Assembly (NCBI RefSeq): GCF_014838825.1
Contig: NZ_JACYMO010000001.1
Location: 1,134,830-1,198,829, forward strand
Reading direction: 5' to 3'
DNA: 64,000 nt
Source: Erwinia persicina
GTDB lineage: Bacteria; Pseudomonadota; Gammaproteobacteria; Enterobacterales; Enterobacteriaceae
Positions 1 to 10,520 of this stretch are shown one piece after another. A program made the position numbers and the translations under genes. The stretch's first letter is position 1, and each line of letters opens with the position of its first letter. The notes beneath the pieces were generated by a model that was not told the origin of the DNA, did no database searches, and worked only from the letters and a program-made list of their open reading frames with translations.

Positions 1-647
1 ATATAGCCAAAACCGGCCAGGCTGTAGCTCCATACCAACCGCCGGAGGCCGGAGGTCAGACGCAGGGGATCCGGGGCCGTTTCCGGGCGATGCAGCTGAC
101 CGGTACGCGGCAGTGTTCGCGCTATCAGCATTACCAGGATCAGGGCCAGCACGCCGTAGGCAAACCAGGCCCAGGCGGCACTGACCTGCTGACTGTGCAG
201 CCACACCGCCAGCATGCCGCTGATGAAAATCCCGGTACCCGGGCCAGCAAACACCGCGGCACTCAATCCGGGCCGCTGGTAGCGGTGCAGCTGCTCATTA
301 CTCCACGCCGCAATCAGTACCATCGCCCAGCCGCTGGCCCAGCCCACCAGAAAGCGAACCAGCCCGTGCTGCCACGGGCCGGAGGCCCACGCCGACATCA
401 GCGTCAGTATCACCGCCCCCCAGACGCCCGCCTGCAGACGCCACTCCACCCGCCGCGTCGCCCGCATCGCATCAAAGGAACCGCACAGGTAGCCCAGGTA
501 GTTAAAGGCCGCCACCACGGCAGCGCTGGTCAGCGACAGCTGATGTTCGGCTATCATTAATGGCACCTGTGGCGTAAAGGCAAAGCGCCCTATTCCCATG
601 GCCACCACCAGCGTCAGAAAAGCGCACAAAGCAACACGAACCGCCAT
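1..647 (-). CDS. MFS transporter, YbfB/YjiJ family (partial, 3' end outside window)
   Basis: An open frame on the minus strand runs from an ATG at 647 to the window edge (about 215 residues seen). It encodes alternating hydrophobic segments that begin MAVRVALCAF and include the early GRFAFTP motif typical of YbfB/YjiJ (DUF1228) major facilitator proteins, which are inner-membrane exporters of poorly known substrate. About half of a normal 390-residue protein is visible. It is divergent from a LysR regulator 100 bp away, the usual sign that the regulator controls it. The family assignment is by remembered similarity; the substrate is unknown. Confidence 0.75.
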   Translation of the reverse strand, partial: MAVRVALCAFLTLVVAMGIGRFAFTPQVPLMIAEHQLSLTSAAVVAAFNYLGYLCGSFDAMRATRRVEWRLQAGVWGAVILTLMSAWASGPWQHGLVRFLVGWASGWAMVLIAAWSNEQLHRYQRPGLSAAVFAGPGTGIFISGMLAVWLHSQQVSAAWAWFAYGVLALILVMLIARTLPRTGQLHRPETAPDPLRLTSGLRRLVWSYSLAGFGY

Positions 648-673
648 TTTTAACTCCTGCCCTATTTTAGTTG

Positions 674-692
674 CCATCAGCATGCGTGATGG
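674..692. promoter_or_regulatory. Candidate LysR operator in divergent promoter
   Basis: An interrupted dyad CCATCA-N7-TGATGG lies in the 100-bp gap between the MFS gene and its divergent LysR regulator. Its position and symmetry suit an LTTR operator. No binding data can be inferred beyond that. Confidence 0.35.
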
Positions 693-747
693 TTAGAATC
701 ACGGAAAGTGAATAATACTAACTAAGTTGCTTACGATAAGAGAATAA

Positions 748-1626
748 ATGGATCTGACCCAGCTAAAAATGTTCTGCGCCGTTGCCGACAGCGGTTCGCT
801 GGTGCGGGCTGCCGAGCAGCTGCACCGGGTGCCATCAAACCTCACAACGCGCCTGCGTCAGCTTGAAGAAGAGCTGGGTACCGATCTGTTTATCCGCGAG
901 AAGCAGCGTCTGCGGCTGTCACCGATGGGCCACAATTTCCTCTGCTATGCCCAACGCATTCTCACGCTGAGTGAAGAGGCGCTGAATATGGCGCACGGAG
1001 GCAAACCCGCAGGCAACTTTGCGCTGGGCTCAATGGAGAGCACCGCTGCAACACGGCTGCCGTCTCTGCTGGCGGAGTTTCACCAGCGCTACCCTGCCGT
1101 GAACCTGGCGCTCAGCACCGGCACTTCCGCCGAACTGATTGAAAGAGTGCGTATCGGCACCCTGGCCGCTGCGCTCGCCGATGGTCCGGTTAACGGCGAC
1201 GAACTGAACAGCTGCGTGGCGTTTCAGGAAGAGATGATACTGATCTCCAGCCTGGAGCATCCGTCGATTGTGACGCCCGGGGATGCCGCAGGCTGTACGC
1301 TGTTTGCCTTTCGTCCCGGCTGCTCCTACCGCGTACGTTTTGAAAACTGGTTCCGTGCTGCGAGCATTCAGCCGGGTAACGTAATGGAAATCCAGTCTTA
1401 CCACGCCATGCTGGCCTGCGTCGCCAGCGGAGGGGGAGTGGCCTTACTGCCGGCGGCGCTACTGGCGCAGATGCCCGGCCATGTTCGTGTGCGTCAGCAT
1501 CCACTGCCGCCCGAACTGCGCGATACCGAGACCCGACTGGTGTGGCGTCGCGATGCCTTCACACCGAATGTCGAGGCGCTGAAGTACCTGATTATTGAAC
1601 AATTTGATGAGAAGTCCAGCGATTAA
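748..1626 (+). CDS. LysR-family transcriptional regulator, PtrR/YneJ-like
   Basis: This is a 292-residue LysR-type regulator. Its N-terminal winged helix-turn-helix (about residues 1-60) begins MDLTQLKMFCAVA and carries the HRVPSNLTTRLRQLEEELG recognition region. This closely resembles E. coli PtrR (YneJ), the putrescine-catabolism regulator. An effector-binding domain fills residues 90-290. The gene is divergent from an MFS exporter, which is the likeliest target, and ends 61 bp before frmA on the same strand, so an effect on frmA is also possible. PtrR orthology is only suggestive because sad (yneI) is not adjacent as in E. coli. Confidence 0.85.
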   Translation: MDLTQLKMFCAVADSGSLVRAAEQLHRVPSNLTTRLRQLEEELGTDLFIREKQRLRLSPMGHNFLCYAQRILTLSEEALNMAHGGKPAGNFALGSMESTAATRLPSLLAEFHQRYPAVNLALSTGTSAELIERVRIGTLAAALADGPVNGDELNSCVAFQEEMILISSLEHPSIVTPGDAAGCTLFAFRPGCSYRVRFENWFRAASIQPGNVMEIQSYHAMLACVASGGGVALLPAALLAQMPGHVRVRQHPLPPELRDTETRLVWRRDAFTPNVEALKYLIIEQFDEKSSD

Positions 1627-1675
1627 CAGCTGTTTTCGTCAAGCCTGGTTACGCTTATTACACTATTCCGAATGA

Positions 1676-2815
<1,140 letters not shown>

Positions 2816-2826
2816 GAGAGGAAAGG

Positions 2827-3669
2827 ATGCCATCAACTCTGGAACTGCTTGAAGAACATCGCCTGTTTGGCGGCTGGCAGCAGCGCTATCGCCACCAGTC
2901 TGCCAGCCTGAACTGCGCGATGACCTTCAGTATTTTTTTACCCGGGCCTAAGGGCAGCATGCCCCCTCCGGTGGTGTACTTCCTGGCGGGCCTGACCTGT
3001 AGTGACGAAAATTTCAGCGTCAAATCCGGTGCGCAGCGCGTCGCCGCCGAACTGGGCCTGGTGCTGGTAATGCCGGACACCAGCCCGCGCGGCGATGACG
3101 TGGCAAACGATGACGGCTATGACCTGGGTCAGGGAGCCGGATTCTACCTCAACGCCACCGAAGCGCCGTGGGCAGACCATTTTCGCATGTATGATTACAT
3201 CAACAGCGAACTGCCCGCCCTGATCGCCGGTAATTTCAACGTCAGCGATCGTCAGGCGATCATGGGTCACTCCATGGGCGGCCACGGGGCACTGATGATT
3301 GCCCTGCGCAACCCGGGAAAATTCAGTTCCGCCTCGGCATTCGCGCCGATCGTTAACCCGCTGGAAGTGGCCTGGGGACAGAAAGCTTTCTGCGCCTATC
3401 TGGGAGAGGATGTCAGCACGTGGAAGCAGTATGACAGCTGCTGGCTGATGCGTAACGGCGGCGCGGTGCTGCCGATGCTGGTCGATCAGGGTGACAGCGA
3501 TCAGTTCCTGGCCGATCAGTTACGTCCGGAACGGCTGGAAACCCTCGCGACAGAGCTGAATTACCCGTTAACCGTGCGTATTCAGCCCGGTTACGACCAC
3601 AGCTACTTCTTTATCGCCAGCTTTGTGGAAGATCATCTGCGCTTCCACGCGCAGCATCTGCTGGTGTAA
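2827..3669 (+). CDS. fghA: S-formylglutathione hydrolase (FrmB/YeiG-like)
   Basis: A 280-residue esterase D family alpha/beta hydrolase that splits S-formylglutathione to formate and glutathione, the second step of formaldehyde detoxification. The nucleophile elbow GHSMGGHGA places the catalytic serine at about residue 149. The conserved YFLAGLTC oxyanion region lies near residue 51, and a C-terminal GYDHSYFF supplies the catalytic histidine. An AGAGAGGAAAGG ribosome site lies between it and frmA, so the two are translated from one mRNA. K-12 has yeiG alone at this map position and frmAB elsewhere; here the pair is joined. A bidirectional hairpin follows. Confidence 0.94.
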   Translation: MPSTLELLEEHRLFGGWQQRYRHQSASLNCAMTFSIFLPGPKGSMPPPVVYFLAGLTCSDENFSVKSGAQRVAAELGLVLVMPDTSPRGDDVANDDGYDLGQGAGFYLNATEAPWADHFRMYDYINSELPALIAGNFNVSDRQAIMGHSMGGHGALMIALRNPGKFSSASAFAPIVNPLEVAWGQKAFCAYLGEDVSTWKQYDSCWLMRNGGAVLPMLVDQGDSDQFLADQLRPERLETLATELNYPLTVRIQPGYDHSYFFIASFVEDHLRFHAQHLLV

Positions 3670-3675
3670 AGAAAA

Positions 3676-3697
3676 GGCCGACCCAAAAAGGTCGGCC
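3676..3697. terminator. Bidirectional intrinsic terminator
   Basis: A perfect 8-bp stem GGCCGACC/GGTCGGCC with a six-base loop lies between the convergent fghA and siderophore ATPase genes. The A-run on the left side gives a U-tract for the minus-strand transcript; the plus side has only CCTT. Confidence 0.75.
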
Positions 3698-3747
3698 CTT
3701 ACATCAGGCTGTCTGCAAGGCGACCTTCTGTTACGGTCGCCCCTGCA

Positions 3748-4533
3748 TCAGAACGCTGGCGCTTCCACCAGGCCGTCAATCAGTACCTGCGGCACGCCCT
3801 GCGAACAGCGCTCAATCCGCCCTTTCACCCCGTATACCCGCGCCAGACTGTCCGGCGTAATCACCTCTTCCGGTAATCCGTCAGCTATCAGCTCACCGTT
3901 TTGCAGCATCAGGACATGTTCACTGTGGCGCAGCGCGATGTTGATATCATGCACCACCACCACCGTCACGATATTGCGCAGGCGGGTCTCGCGGCGCACT
4001 AAATCCATCACGTGGAACTGGTAATTCAGATCCAGGGCGCTTAACGGTTCATCCAGCAGTAACAGCTCCGGGCGGCGGATCAGCGACTGTGCCAGACCGA
4101 CCAGTTGCTTCTGCCCGCCGGAGAGCTGATCAAGGTAGCTCAGGGCAAGATGCGCAATACCCAGCTGCTCCAGCAGGGCCATCACTTCAGCTTCGCTGCT
4201 GGCATTGCTGCGCCCGCCGCTGGCCCGCTGTGCCACGATAATCGACTCCAGCACGTGCAGGTGTACGCCCGCGGGCAGCGACTGTGGCAGATACACCACG
4301 CGCGCCGCGCGGCGAGCGAACGGCAGCGCCATCAGGTCTTCTCCGTTCAGCCACAGCTCGCCGCTGGCACGGTTAAGCCCGGCCATCGAACGCAGCAGCG
4401 TTGATTTCCCGCAGCCGTTAGGGCCCAGCAGAACGGTGATTTTTCCCTGTGGCAGCAGCGGTACGTTAAGATTATCGATGACCTGACGTTTTGGATACCC
4501 GGCATGAAAGCCGCTTATTTTCAGTCCCTGCAT
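3748..4533 (-). CDS. Iron-siderophore ABC transporter ATP-binding protein (FecE-like)
   Basis: A 261-residue ABC ATPase of the ferric-siderophore/B12/haem class. The Walker A motif GPNGCGKST is near residue 38, the signature LSGGQKQLV near residue 138 and the Walker B LLLLDEPLSALD near residue 158. The switch histidine lies in VVVHDIN. It energises uptake across the inner membrane with the permease immediately upstream; the two coding regions share one base. No periplasmic binding protein or TonB receptor is present nearby, so the substrate cannot be named. Expression is probably iron-repressed through the Fur box ahead of the permease. Confidence 0.9.
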   Translation of the reverse strand: MQGLKISGFHAGYPKRQVIDNLNVPLLPQGKITVLLGPNGCGKSTLLRSMAGLNRASGELWLNGEDLMALPFARRAARVVYLPQSLPAGVHLHVLESIIVAQRASGGRSNASSEAEVMALLEQLGIAHLALSYLDQLSGGQKQLVGLAQSLIRRPELLLLDEPLSALDLNYQFHVMDLVRRETRLRNIVTVVVVHDINIALRHSEHVLMLQNGELIADGLPEEVITPDSLARVYGVKGRIERCSQGVPQVLIDGLVEAPAF

Positions 4534-5621
4534 CAGACACTCCCCCGATGGCGCAGAATAATACTCAGGAAGAACGGCACACCCACCAGCGAGGTGACAA
4601 TGCCGACGGGAATGATCACGCCCGGGATCAGGTTCTTCGACACCACCGACGCCATCGACAGCACCAGCGCCCCGGTCAGTGCGCTGGCCGGCAGGTAGAA
4701 GCGGTGATCTTCGCCAAATATCATTCGCGCAATATGCGGTGCAACCAGGCCGATAAAGCCTATCGGGCCGACAAATGCTACCGCCAGCGCAGAGATCACG
4801 CTGATGCGCAGCAGGGTCATCAGACGCAGACGCCGCACGTCAATCCCGAAGCTGACCGCACGATCTTCGCCCAGGCGCAGCGCGGTAAGCTTCCACGCGC
4901 TTAACATGGAGAACGGCACCAGAATCAGCAGGGCAACGCACAGCACGCCGAGTTTTTCCCACGAGGCGCGCGCCAGGCTGCCCATCGTCCAGAACACCAG
5001 GCCCTGCAGGGTGTCTTCACTGGCAATAAACTGCATCATGGAAACCAGCGCATTGAAGGTGAAGACCAGCGCGATACCAAACAGCACCACCCCGGAGGTG
5101 GACACCTGCGTCCAGCGCGTGACCGCATCCAGCATCAGGGCGGCAATCAGCGCAAACACAAAGGCGTTGGCTGAAATAAACCACTGATCGGGGATGCCGG
5201 GGATACCAATGCCCAGCACGATCGCCAGCGCCGCGCCAAAGGCGGCCGCAGAGGAAACACCCAGCGTAAACGGACTGGCGAGGGGGTTATTGAGGATGGT
5301 CTGCATCTCTGCACCGGCCAGCCCCAGCCCCAGGCCGACGATCACCGCCATCAGCGCATAGGGTAGCCGGATGTCCCAGACGATGACCCGCGTGCCGGCA
5401 TCCACCGATTCCGGCGACAGCAGGGTTTGCCACAGCACCGGCAATGACAGCCCTGACGGGCCGAGGGTGAAGTCCAGCACCAGTGAGGCCAGGATCGCCA
5501 CCACCAGTACCGCCATGATCAACAGACGATGGCGCAGTAGCTGGTGATAACGGCCCATGACGCCCTCAGGCGGTACCTTGCCCGCGTGCTGCACGGGTTC
5601 CTGGGTTAAGCTCATACTCAA
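4533..5621 (-). CDS. Iron-siderophore ABC transporter permease (FecCD family)
   Basis: A 362-residue polytopic permease of the FecCD/BtuC family with about ten hydrophobic segments. Family marks include GLGLGLAGAEMQTILNNPLA near residue 100 and the ATPase-contact helix with VGPIGFIGLVAPHIAR near residue 290. It is the only permease of this pair, so it probably acts as a homodimer like BtuC rather than as a FecC/FecD heterodimer. It stands at the site occupied by cirA in E. coli, so a different iron-acquisition gene fills the same chromosomal slot. The start at 5621 lies about 40 bp behind a Fur box. Confidence 0.9.
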   Translation of the reverse strand: MSMSLTQEPVQHAGKVPPEGVMGRYHQLLRHRLLIMAVLVVAILASLVLDFTLGPSGLSLPVLWQTLLSPESVDAGTRVIVWDIRLPYALMAVIVGLGLGLAGAEMQTILNNPLASPFTLGVSSAAAFGAALAIVLGIGIPGIPDQWFISANAFVFALIAALMLDAVTRWTQVSTSGVVLFGIALVFTFNALVSMMQFIASEDTLQGLVFWTMGSLARASWEKLGVLCVALLILVPFSMLSAWKLTALRLGEDRAVSFGIDVRRLRLMTLLRISVISALAVAFVGPIGFIGLVAPHIARMIFGEDHRFYLPASALTGALVLSMASVVSKNLIPGVIIPVGIVTSLVGVPFFLSIILRHRGSV

Positions 5622-5662
5622 TACCTGTTCAGTGTCTGTAATGCCGCTTAAAATAAAGCAAA

Positions 5663-5677
5663 TGATAATACTTATCA
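5663..5677 (-). promoter_or_regulatory. Fur box upstream of siderophore permease
   Basis: TGATAATACTTATCA matches the 7-1-7 Fur heptamer dyad TGATAAT-N-ATTATCA at all but one base. It sits 42-56 bp before the permease start, where a promoter would be, and predicts repression by iron-loaded Fur. Confidence 0.8.
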
Positions 5678-5705
5678 GTAATATTTTGAGTCTTTTTCGT
5701 AACGT

Positions 5706-5730
5706 AAAAAAAGGCGCGGGATGCGCGCCT
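5706..5730 (-). terminator. Intrinsic terminator of lysP
   Basis: Stem AGGCGCG/CGCGCCT with loop GGATG lies just past the lysP stop codon; on the minus strand it is followed by a run of seven U. Confidence 0.85.
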
Positions 5731-5749
5731 CTCTTTACCCTGCCGCCCG

Positions 5750-7216
5750 TTACTTATCGAACGTCGGGAACTCCATCTCGCTGTACTTCACAAAGCGCGT
5801 TTTGCGCGTCAGTTTAAAGCCAAACCAGATAATCAGGAACAGCGGAATGCCAATGTAGGTCGCCGCCACACCACCCCAGTCAATGGTATCCGACAGGAAT
5901 GCCTGATAGTTCTGGCCCAGAGTGATGATCAGGCAGAGCACGAAGGCAAAAATTGGCCCCAGCGGGAAGAAACCTGAACGGTACGGCAGATCTGCCAGGT
6001 CGCGTCCCTGTGCCATATAGCCTTTACGGAAGCGATAATGGCTGATGGCAATGCCCAGCCAGGCGATAAAGCCGGTCATCCCGGAGGTATTCAGTAGCCA
6101 CAAATAAACCGTCTGATTGCCGAACATCGAGGTCAGGAAGCACAGCCCGGCCACCACCGTGGTGGCATACAACGCGTTACGCGGCACTCCGCCCTTCGAC
6201 AGTCTGGCAAAGATGCGCGGCGCTTTACCTTCCGATGCCAGGGTATAAAGCATACGGGTTGAGGCATACATACCGGAGTTCCCCGCTGACAGCACTGCCG
6301 TCAGGATCACGGCATTCATCACTGCCGCCGCCGACAGCAGACCGGCATGCTGGAATACCAGCGTGAACGGGCTGACGCTGATGTCTTTGACATCGTTGCG
6401 CAGCAGGCTGGGGTCGGTATACGGGATGATCAGGCTGATCACCAGGATGGCAAACACATAGAACAGCAGGATACGCCAGAATACCTGACGCACCGCACGC
6501 GGAATATTTTTCGCCGGATCTTCGGATTCACCGGCTGCAATGCCAATCAGCTCGGTGCCCTGGAACGAGAAGCCGACGATCATCGCCACGCCAATCATTG
6601 CTGCAAAGCCTCCGGAGAACGGCGCATCGCCGATTTCCCAGTTATGCCAGCCCGCACTTTCTGCACCGCGCATAATGCCAGCGATCATCGCGACGCCGAC
6701 GATAATAAAGATGATCACGGTCGCGACTTTGATCAGGGAGAACCAGTATTCTGCCTCACCAAAGCCTTTTACCGAGATGTAGTTGAGCAGGAAGATCAGG
6801 CAGAGGAACAGCGCGCTCCAGATCCAGCCTGGAGTATCCGGGAACCACCAGGTCATCACCAACTGGGACGCCACCAGGTCAACGGCGATAGTGACCGCCC
6901 AGTTGTACCAGTAGTTCCAGCCCAGGGCGAAACCAAAGCCTTCTTCGACGTATTTTGCGCCGTAGGTAGAAAAGGAGCCTGAAACAGGCATAAAAGCCGC
7001 CAGTTCACCGAGGCTGGTCATCAGGAAGTACACCATCAGGCCGATCAGCATATAGGAGAGCAGTGCTCCGCCGGGCCCGGCCTGTGAAATGGTGGCACCA
7101 GAAGCGACAAATAAGCCGGTACCAATCGATCCGCCTATGGCGATCATCGTTAAGTGACGCGCTTTCAGAGCCCGTCTTAACCCAGGGGGTTGTGTTGTTT
7201 TTGTGTCATGATCCAT
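5750..7216 (-). CDS. lysP: Lysine-specific permease
   Basis: A 488-residue amino acid-polyamine-organocation family permease with about 12 membrane segments, importing lysine by proton symport; in E. coli LysP also serves as co-sensor of CadC. The N-terminus carries the family motif IAIGGSIGTGLFVASG near residue 25, and length and sequence agree closely with LysP. Gene order lysP-yeiE-yeiH-nfo is as in E. coli. A strong terminator follows. Upstream is an unusual (GGGGAC) repeat tract that could affect its promoter. Confidence 0.96.
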   Translation of the reverse strand: MDHDTKTTQPPGLRRALKARHLTMIAIGGSIGTGLFVASGATISQAGPGGALLSYMLIGLMVYFLMTSLGELAAFMPVSGSFSTYGAKYVEEGFGFALGWNYWYNWAVTIAVDLVASQLVMTWWFPDTPGWIWSALFLCLIFLLNYISVKGFGEAEYWFSLIKVATVIIFIIVGVAMIAGIMRGAESAGWHNWEIGDAPFSGGFAAMIGVAMIVGFSFQGTELIGIAAGESEDPAKNIPRAVRQVFWRILLFYVFAILVISLIIPYTDPSLLRNDVKDISVSPFTLVFQHAGLLSAAAVMNAVILTAVLSAGNSGMYASTRMLYTLASEGKAPRIFARLSKGGVPRNALYATTVVAGLCFLTSMFGNQTVYLWLLNTSGMTGFIAWLGIAISHYRFRKGYMAQGRDLADLPYRSGFFPLGPIFAFVLCLIITLGQNYQAFLSDTIDWGGVAATYIGIPLFLIIWFGFKLTRKTRFVKYSEMEFPTFDK

Positions 7217-7347
7217 GTTTAAACGCTGCGCCTTGCAAAAAATAAGGCGCGATTATAGCAACCTGCCCGGGGTCGTATAGCGATAACACCACGTTATAAG
7301 TTAGCTTCATAATCGGCGGCGAATTATTAGCGCGGCGTGGTGAGGCC

Positions 7348-7390
7348 GGGGGACGGGGGACGGGGACGGGGACGGGGACGGGGACGGGGA
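7348..7390 (+). repeat. GGGGAC hexanucleotide repeat with seven G-runs
   Basis: Seven G-runs (two of five G, five of four G) alternate with AC over 43 bp. The G-rich strand is the template strand for lysP, about 130-175 bp before its start. Four or more such runs meet the sequence rule for a G-quadruplex, and the short repeat unit can change copy number by slippage. Confidence 0.9.
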
Positions 7391-7450
7391 GCGAAAAAAA
7401 GATCGCCCCCTGCCTGAGACAGATTGACGGTGTGTGACGATCCTGCTGTT

Positions 7451-8317
7451 TTATTCCGTGCAGTAACTGAGGAAGCGACTCAATGCTTTAGAAAGGTGCT
7501 TCTGACGGTGATGGATCCGGTACAGCGTTCGCTTCAGCGAAGGGAGTGGGATCGCCACTTCGACCAGCGTGCCCATTTCCAGCTGCTCGGCAATCACACG
7601 GCGGGACAGGCAGCTGATCCCCATGCCGTGCCGCACTGCGTTTTTGATCGCCTCTGAATTCCCCAGTTCCAGCGCCAGATCAAACTGCGGCAGGTGGGAG
7701 AGCAGCAGATAATCGACAATTTCACGGGTGCCTGAACCATGCTCACGCAGGATCCAGGGCGCAGCCGCCAGGCTCTGTAACGACACCGGTTTTCTGAGGA
7801 TCTCTGCCCCCGGGGCGGCGAAGACCACCAGTTCATCTTCCAGCCAGGGTTCAGTCACCAGATCGGCCATGTGACAGGGGCCTTCGATCAGACCAATATC
7901 GACGCGAAAGTCGGCTACGGCAGTGATGACGTCCTGGCTGTTGCCCACACTCAGCTCCAGCGGCAACAGCGGGTAATCGCGGCGATAGCGGGCGATCATC
8001 CCCGGTAGCAGGTAGTTGCCGATGGTGCTGCTGGCTGAGATACGCAGCGCGCCGTTGTCCTCGCGGAACAGTTGTTCAATTTCCAGCGCCTGCTCAAGCA
8101 GACCGACGGCACGCGGATACAGCAGTCGCCCGTGCTCGTTGATCACCAGACGCTTGCCTACCCGGTCAAATAGCTGTACGCCAAGCTGACCTTCCAGATC
8201 GGCCAGCGCCGCGCTGACCGCGGACTGCGATAACGACAGTACCTGAGACGCCTGAGTGGTTGAACCGCTCTTCAGTACCTCGGTAAACACTTCCAGCTGT
8301 CGCAACGTTATATGCAT
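7451..8317 (-). CDS. yeiE: LysR-family transcriptional regulator YeiE
   Basis: A 288-residue LysR regulator: winged HTH at about residues 1-60 ([16 protein letters not shown], then [17 protein letters not shown]) and a periplasmic-binding-protein-like effector domain after residue 90. Sequence and position between lysP and yeiH identify YeiE, reported to influence lysP and to respond to sulfite in related enterobacteria. It is divergent from yeiH across 159 bp, an arrangement expected for direct control of yeiH. Transcription may end at an A-run (7394-7400 on plus, U on minus) just downstream. Confidence 0.93.
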   Translation of the reverse strand: MHITLRQLEVFTEVLKSGSTTQASQVLSLSQSAVSAALADLEGQLGVQLFDRVGKRLVINEHGRLLYPRAVGLLEQALEIEQLFREDNGALRISASSTIGNYLLPGMIARYRRDYPLLPLELSVGNSQDVITAVADFRVDIGLIEGPCHMADLVTEPWLEDELVVFAAPGAEILRKPVSLQSLAAAPWILREHGSGTREIVDYLLLSHLPQFDLALELGNSEAIKNAVRHGMGISCLSRRVIAEQLEMGTLVEVAIPLPSLKRTLYRIHHRQKHLSKALSRFLSYCTE

Positions 8318-8476
8318 GGTCCTTCCCCTGACAAATCATTCTTCATGTGGCCCGTCAAGATGCTACGCAGCGGCCATTCCCTTAACACTTATAGTTGTTA
8401 ATTATAAAAATATAATCAATTTCACTTTTAAGCAAACATCTTTCATTCTGTTCCTGTCATTAATGGAGGAAGAGAT

Positions 8477-9538
8477 ATGGCTGATATCGTGCTCAATAAA
8501 CAACACCATCCGATCGGGAATTTTATTCCAGGTGTGGCGCTGGCCGCAGGGATTTCTGCCCTGGCTATCTGGGCCGCCAGCATCCCTGAAATTGCCTCGC
8601 TGGGGTTGGGCGCACTGACCCTGGCTATCGTGGCGGGGATCGTCACGGGCAATACGCTGTATCCACACATTTCTCAGTATTGCGATGGCGGGATTATCTT
8701 TGCTAAACAGAAGCTGCTCAGACTGGGCATCATTCTTTATGGTTTCCGCTTAACTTTTCAGCAGATTGCGGACGTCGGCGCAAGCGGCATTATCATCGAC
8801 GTTCTGACACTGAGCTCAACCTTTATGCTGGCCTGCTGGCTGGGGCGCAGCGTGCTCGGACTTGACCGCGATACGGCCTGGCTGATTGGCGCGGGCAGCA
8901 GCATTTGTGGTGCCGCCGCCGTGCTGGCTACCGAACCGGTACTGAAAGCCGAGGCGTCAAAGGTTGCCGTGGCGATTGCCACCGTGGTGATCTTCGGTAC
9001 CGTGGCGATTTTCCTTTATCCGCTTCTCTATCCGCTGGTTGTGCAGCTGTTTCCTTGGGTAACGGCGGAAAACTATGGCGTCTACGCAGGGTCAACCATG
9101 CATGAAGTTGCCCAGGTGGTGGCCGCAGGGCATGCCATCAGCCCGGAAACTGAAAACGCAGCGGTCATTGCTAAAATGCTGCGCGTAATGATGCTGGCTC
9201 CGTTTCTGGTCACCCTCGGCTGGTGGATGAAACGTACTCAGCCGGTGACAGAAGGCGCGAAAAAAAGCGCCCTCTCGTTCCCGTGGTTTGCCCTGCTGTT
9301 TATCTTCGTGGCGCTGTTTAACTCTCTGCACCTGCTGCCGGCAGCGACCGTCAGCGCCATTAACCAACTGGACAACTTCCTGCTGGCAATGGCAATGGCG
9401 GCACTCGGTGTAACCACGCAGATCGGACAGTTGAAGCACGCCGGCCTGCGTCCGATCCTGCTGGGGCTGATCCTGTTTGTCTGGCTGATCGTCGGGGGCG
9501 GTGCGATCAACCTGCTGGTTGCGCATTTGATGGCATAA
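8477..9538 (+). CDS. yeiH: UPF0324 family inner-membrane protein YeiH
   Basis: A 353-residue polytopic protein (about ten membrane segments) of the UPF0324/YeiH family. The conserved stretch GAGSSICGAAAVLATEPV lies near residue 136 and STMHEVAQV near residue 200. Family members are putative anion (sulfate or sulfite) exporters, but the function is not established. GGAGGAAGAG precedes the start at 8477. It is divergent from yeiE, whose product is the likely regulator. Confidence 0.93.
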   Translation: MADIVLNKQHHPIGNFIPGVALAAGISALAIWAASIPEIASLGLGALTLAIVAGIVTGNTLYPHISQYCDGGIIFAKQKLLRLGIILYGFRLTFQQIADVGASGIIIDVLTLSSTFMLACWLGRSVLGLDRDTAWLIGAGSSICGAAAVLATEPVLKAEASKVAVAIATVVIFGTVAIFLYPLLYPLVVQLFPWVTAENYGVYAGSTMHEVAQVVAAGHAISPETENAAVIAKMLRVMMLAPFLVTLGWWMKRTQPVTEGAKKSALSFPWFALLFIFVALFNSLHLLPAATVSAINQLDNFLLAMAMAALGVTTQIGQLKHAGLRPILLGLILFVWLIVGGGAINLLVAHLMA

Positions 9539-9602
9539 TTTCCGCACTTTCCGGTTATGATGACCCGCCTGCCATTGAGCAGATCATCAACAGGAGAACG
9601 GC

Positions 9603-10451
9603 ATGAAATATATCGGTGCCCACGTCAGCGCGGCTGGCGGTGTGGATCAGGCGGTACTACGCGCCGTGGAGCTGGAAGCCACGGCCTTCGCGCTTTTTAC
9701 CAAAAACCAGCGCCAGTGGCGCGCGGCCCCGCTGACTGATGAAGTGATTTCGGCCTTTCGTACCGCCTGTGAAAAGCATCACTTCAAGCCAGAACAGATC
9801 CTGCCTCACGACAGCTATCTGATTAACCTTGGCCATCCGGTTTCGGAAGCGCTGGAGAAGTCGCGTGAGGCCTTTCATGATGAGGTGACGCGCTGCATGC
9901 AGCTGGGGCTGACATTGCTTAACTTCCACCCCGGCAGCCATCTGCACCAGATCAGTGAAGAAGCGTGTCTCAAGCGCATCGCTGAGTCGATCAATATCGT
10001 GCTGGACAAAACCGAGGGCGTGACGGCAGTGATTGAAAATACCGCTGGCCAGGGCAGTAACCTCGGGTTCCGCTTTGAGCATCTGGCCGCCATTATCGAC
10101 GGCGTGGAAGATAAATCCCGCGTTGGCGTCTGCATTGACACCTGCCACGCCTTTGCCGGTGGTTACGATCTGCGTAGTGAAGAAGAGTGTGTGCAGACCT
10201 TTGCGGAATTTGAACGCATTGTCGGCTTTCAGTATCTGCGCGGCATGCACCTGAACGATGCGAAAAGCGAATTTAACAGCCGGGTCGATCGCCACCATAG
10301 CCTGGGTGAAGGCAATATCGGTAAAACGGTGTTCAGCTGGCTGATGAAGGATGCGCGTTTTGACGGTATCCCGATGATTCTGGAGACGGTCAATCCGGAT
10401 ATCTGGAAAGATGAGATTGCCTGGCTGAAGTCAGAGCAACACTCTGCCTGA
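9603..10451 (+). CDS. nfo: Endonuclease IV
   Basis: A 282-residue AP endonuclease of the xylose-isomerase-like TIM-barrel fold that cleaves 5' to abasic sites in base excision repair using three zinc ions. Motifs seen are the N-terminal [18 protein letters not shown] near residue 108, ENTAGQG near residue 145, [13 protein letters not shown] near residue 177 and the LETVNPDIW end. Length equals E. coli Nfo within a few residues. AGGAGAACGGC precedes the ATG. It is convergent with fruA through a shared terminator. Confidence 0.97.
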   Translation: MKYIGAHVSAAGGVDQAVLRAVELEATAFALFTKNQRQWRAAPLTDEVISAFRTACEKHHFKPEQILPHDSYLINLGHPVSEALEKSREAFHDEVTRCMQLGLTLLNFHPGSHLHQISEEACLKRIAESINIVLDKTEGVTAVIENTAGQGSNLGFRFEHLAAIIDGVEDKSRVGVCIDTCHAFAGGYDLRSEEECVQTFAEFERIVGFQYLRGMHLNDAKSEFNSRVDRHHSLGEGNIGKTVFSWLMKDARFDGIPMILETVNPDIWKDEIAWLKSEQHSA

Positions 10452-10462
10452 ACGAAGAAATG

Positions 10463-10502
10463 AAAAAGGGGCTGACCAGAGAAGAAGGTCAGCCCCTTTT
10501 TT
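10463..10502. terminator. Bidirectional terminator between nfo and fruA
   Basis: A 10-bp perfect stem GGGGCTGACC/GGTCAGCCCC is flanked by A5 on the left and T6 on the right, so it can stop both convergent transcripts. Confidence 0.92.
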
Positions 10503-10520
10503 GTCATCCCGTTTCCAGGA

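Noticed and set aside
90-560. A long plus-strand open frame at the left edge
   Set aside because: It is the antisense shadow of the partial MFS transporter; its Pro/His/Arg-rich composition is typical of such shadows.
9657-10298. A 213-codon minus-strand frame
   Set aside because: It lies wholly inside nfo on the opposite strand, with no homology or start context.
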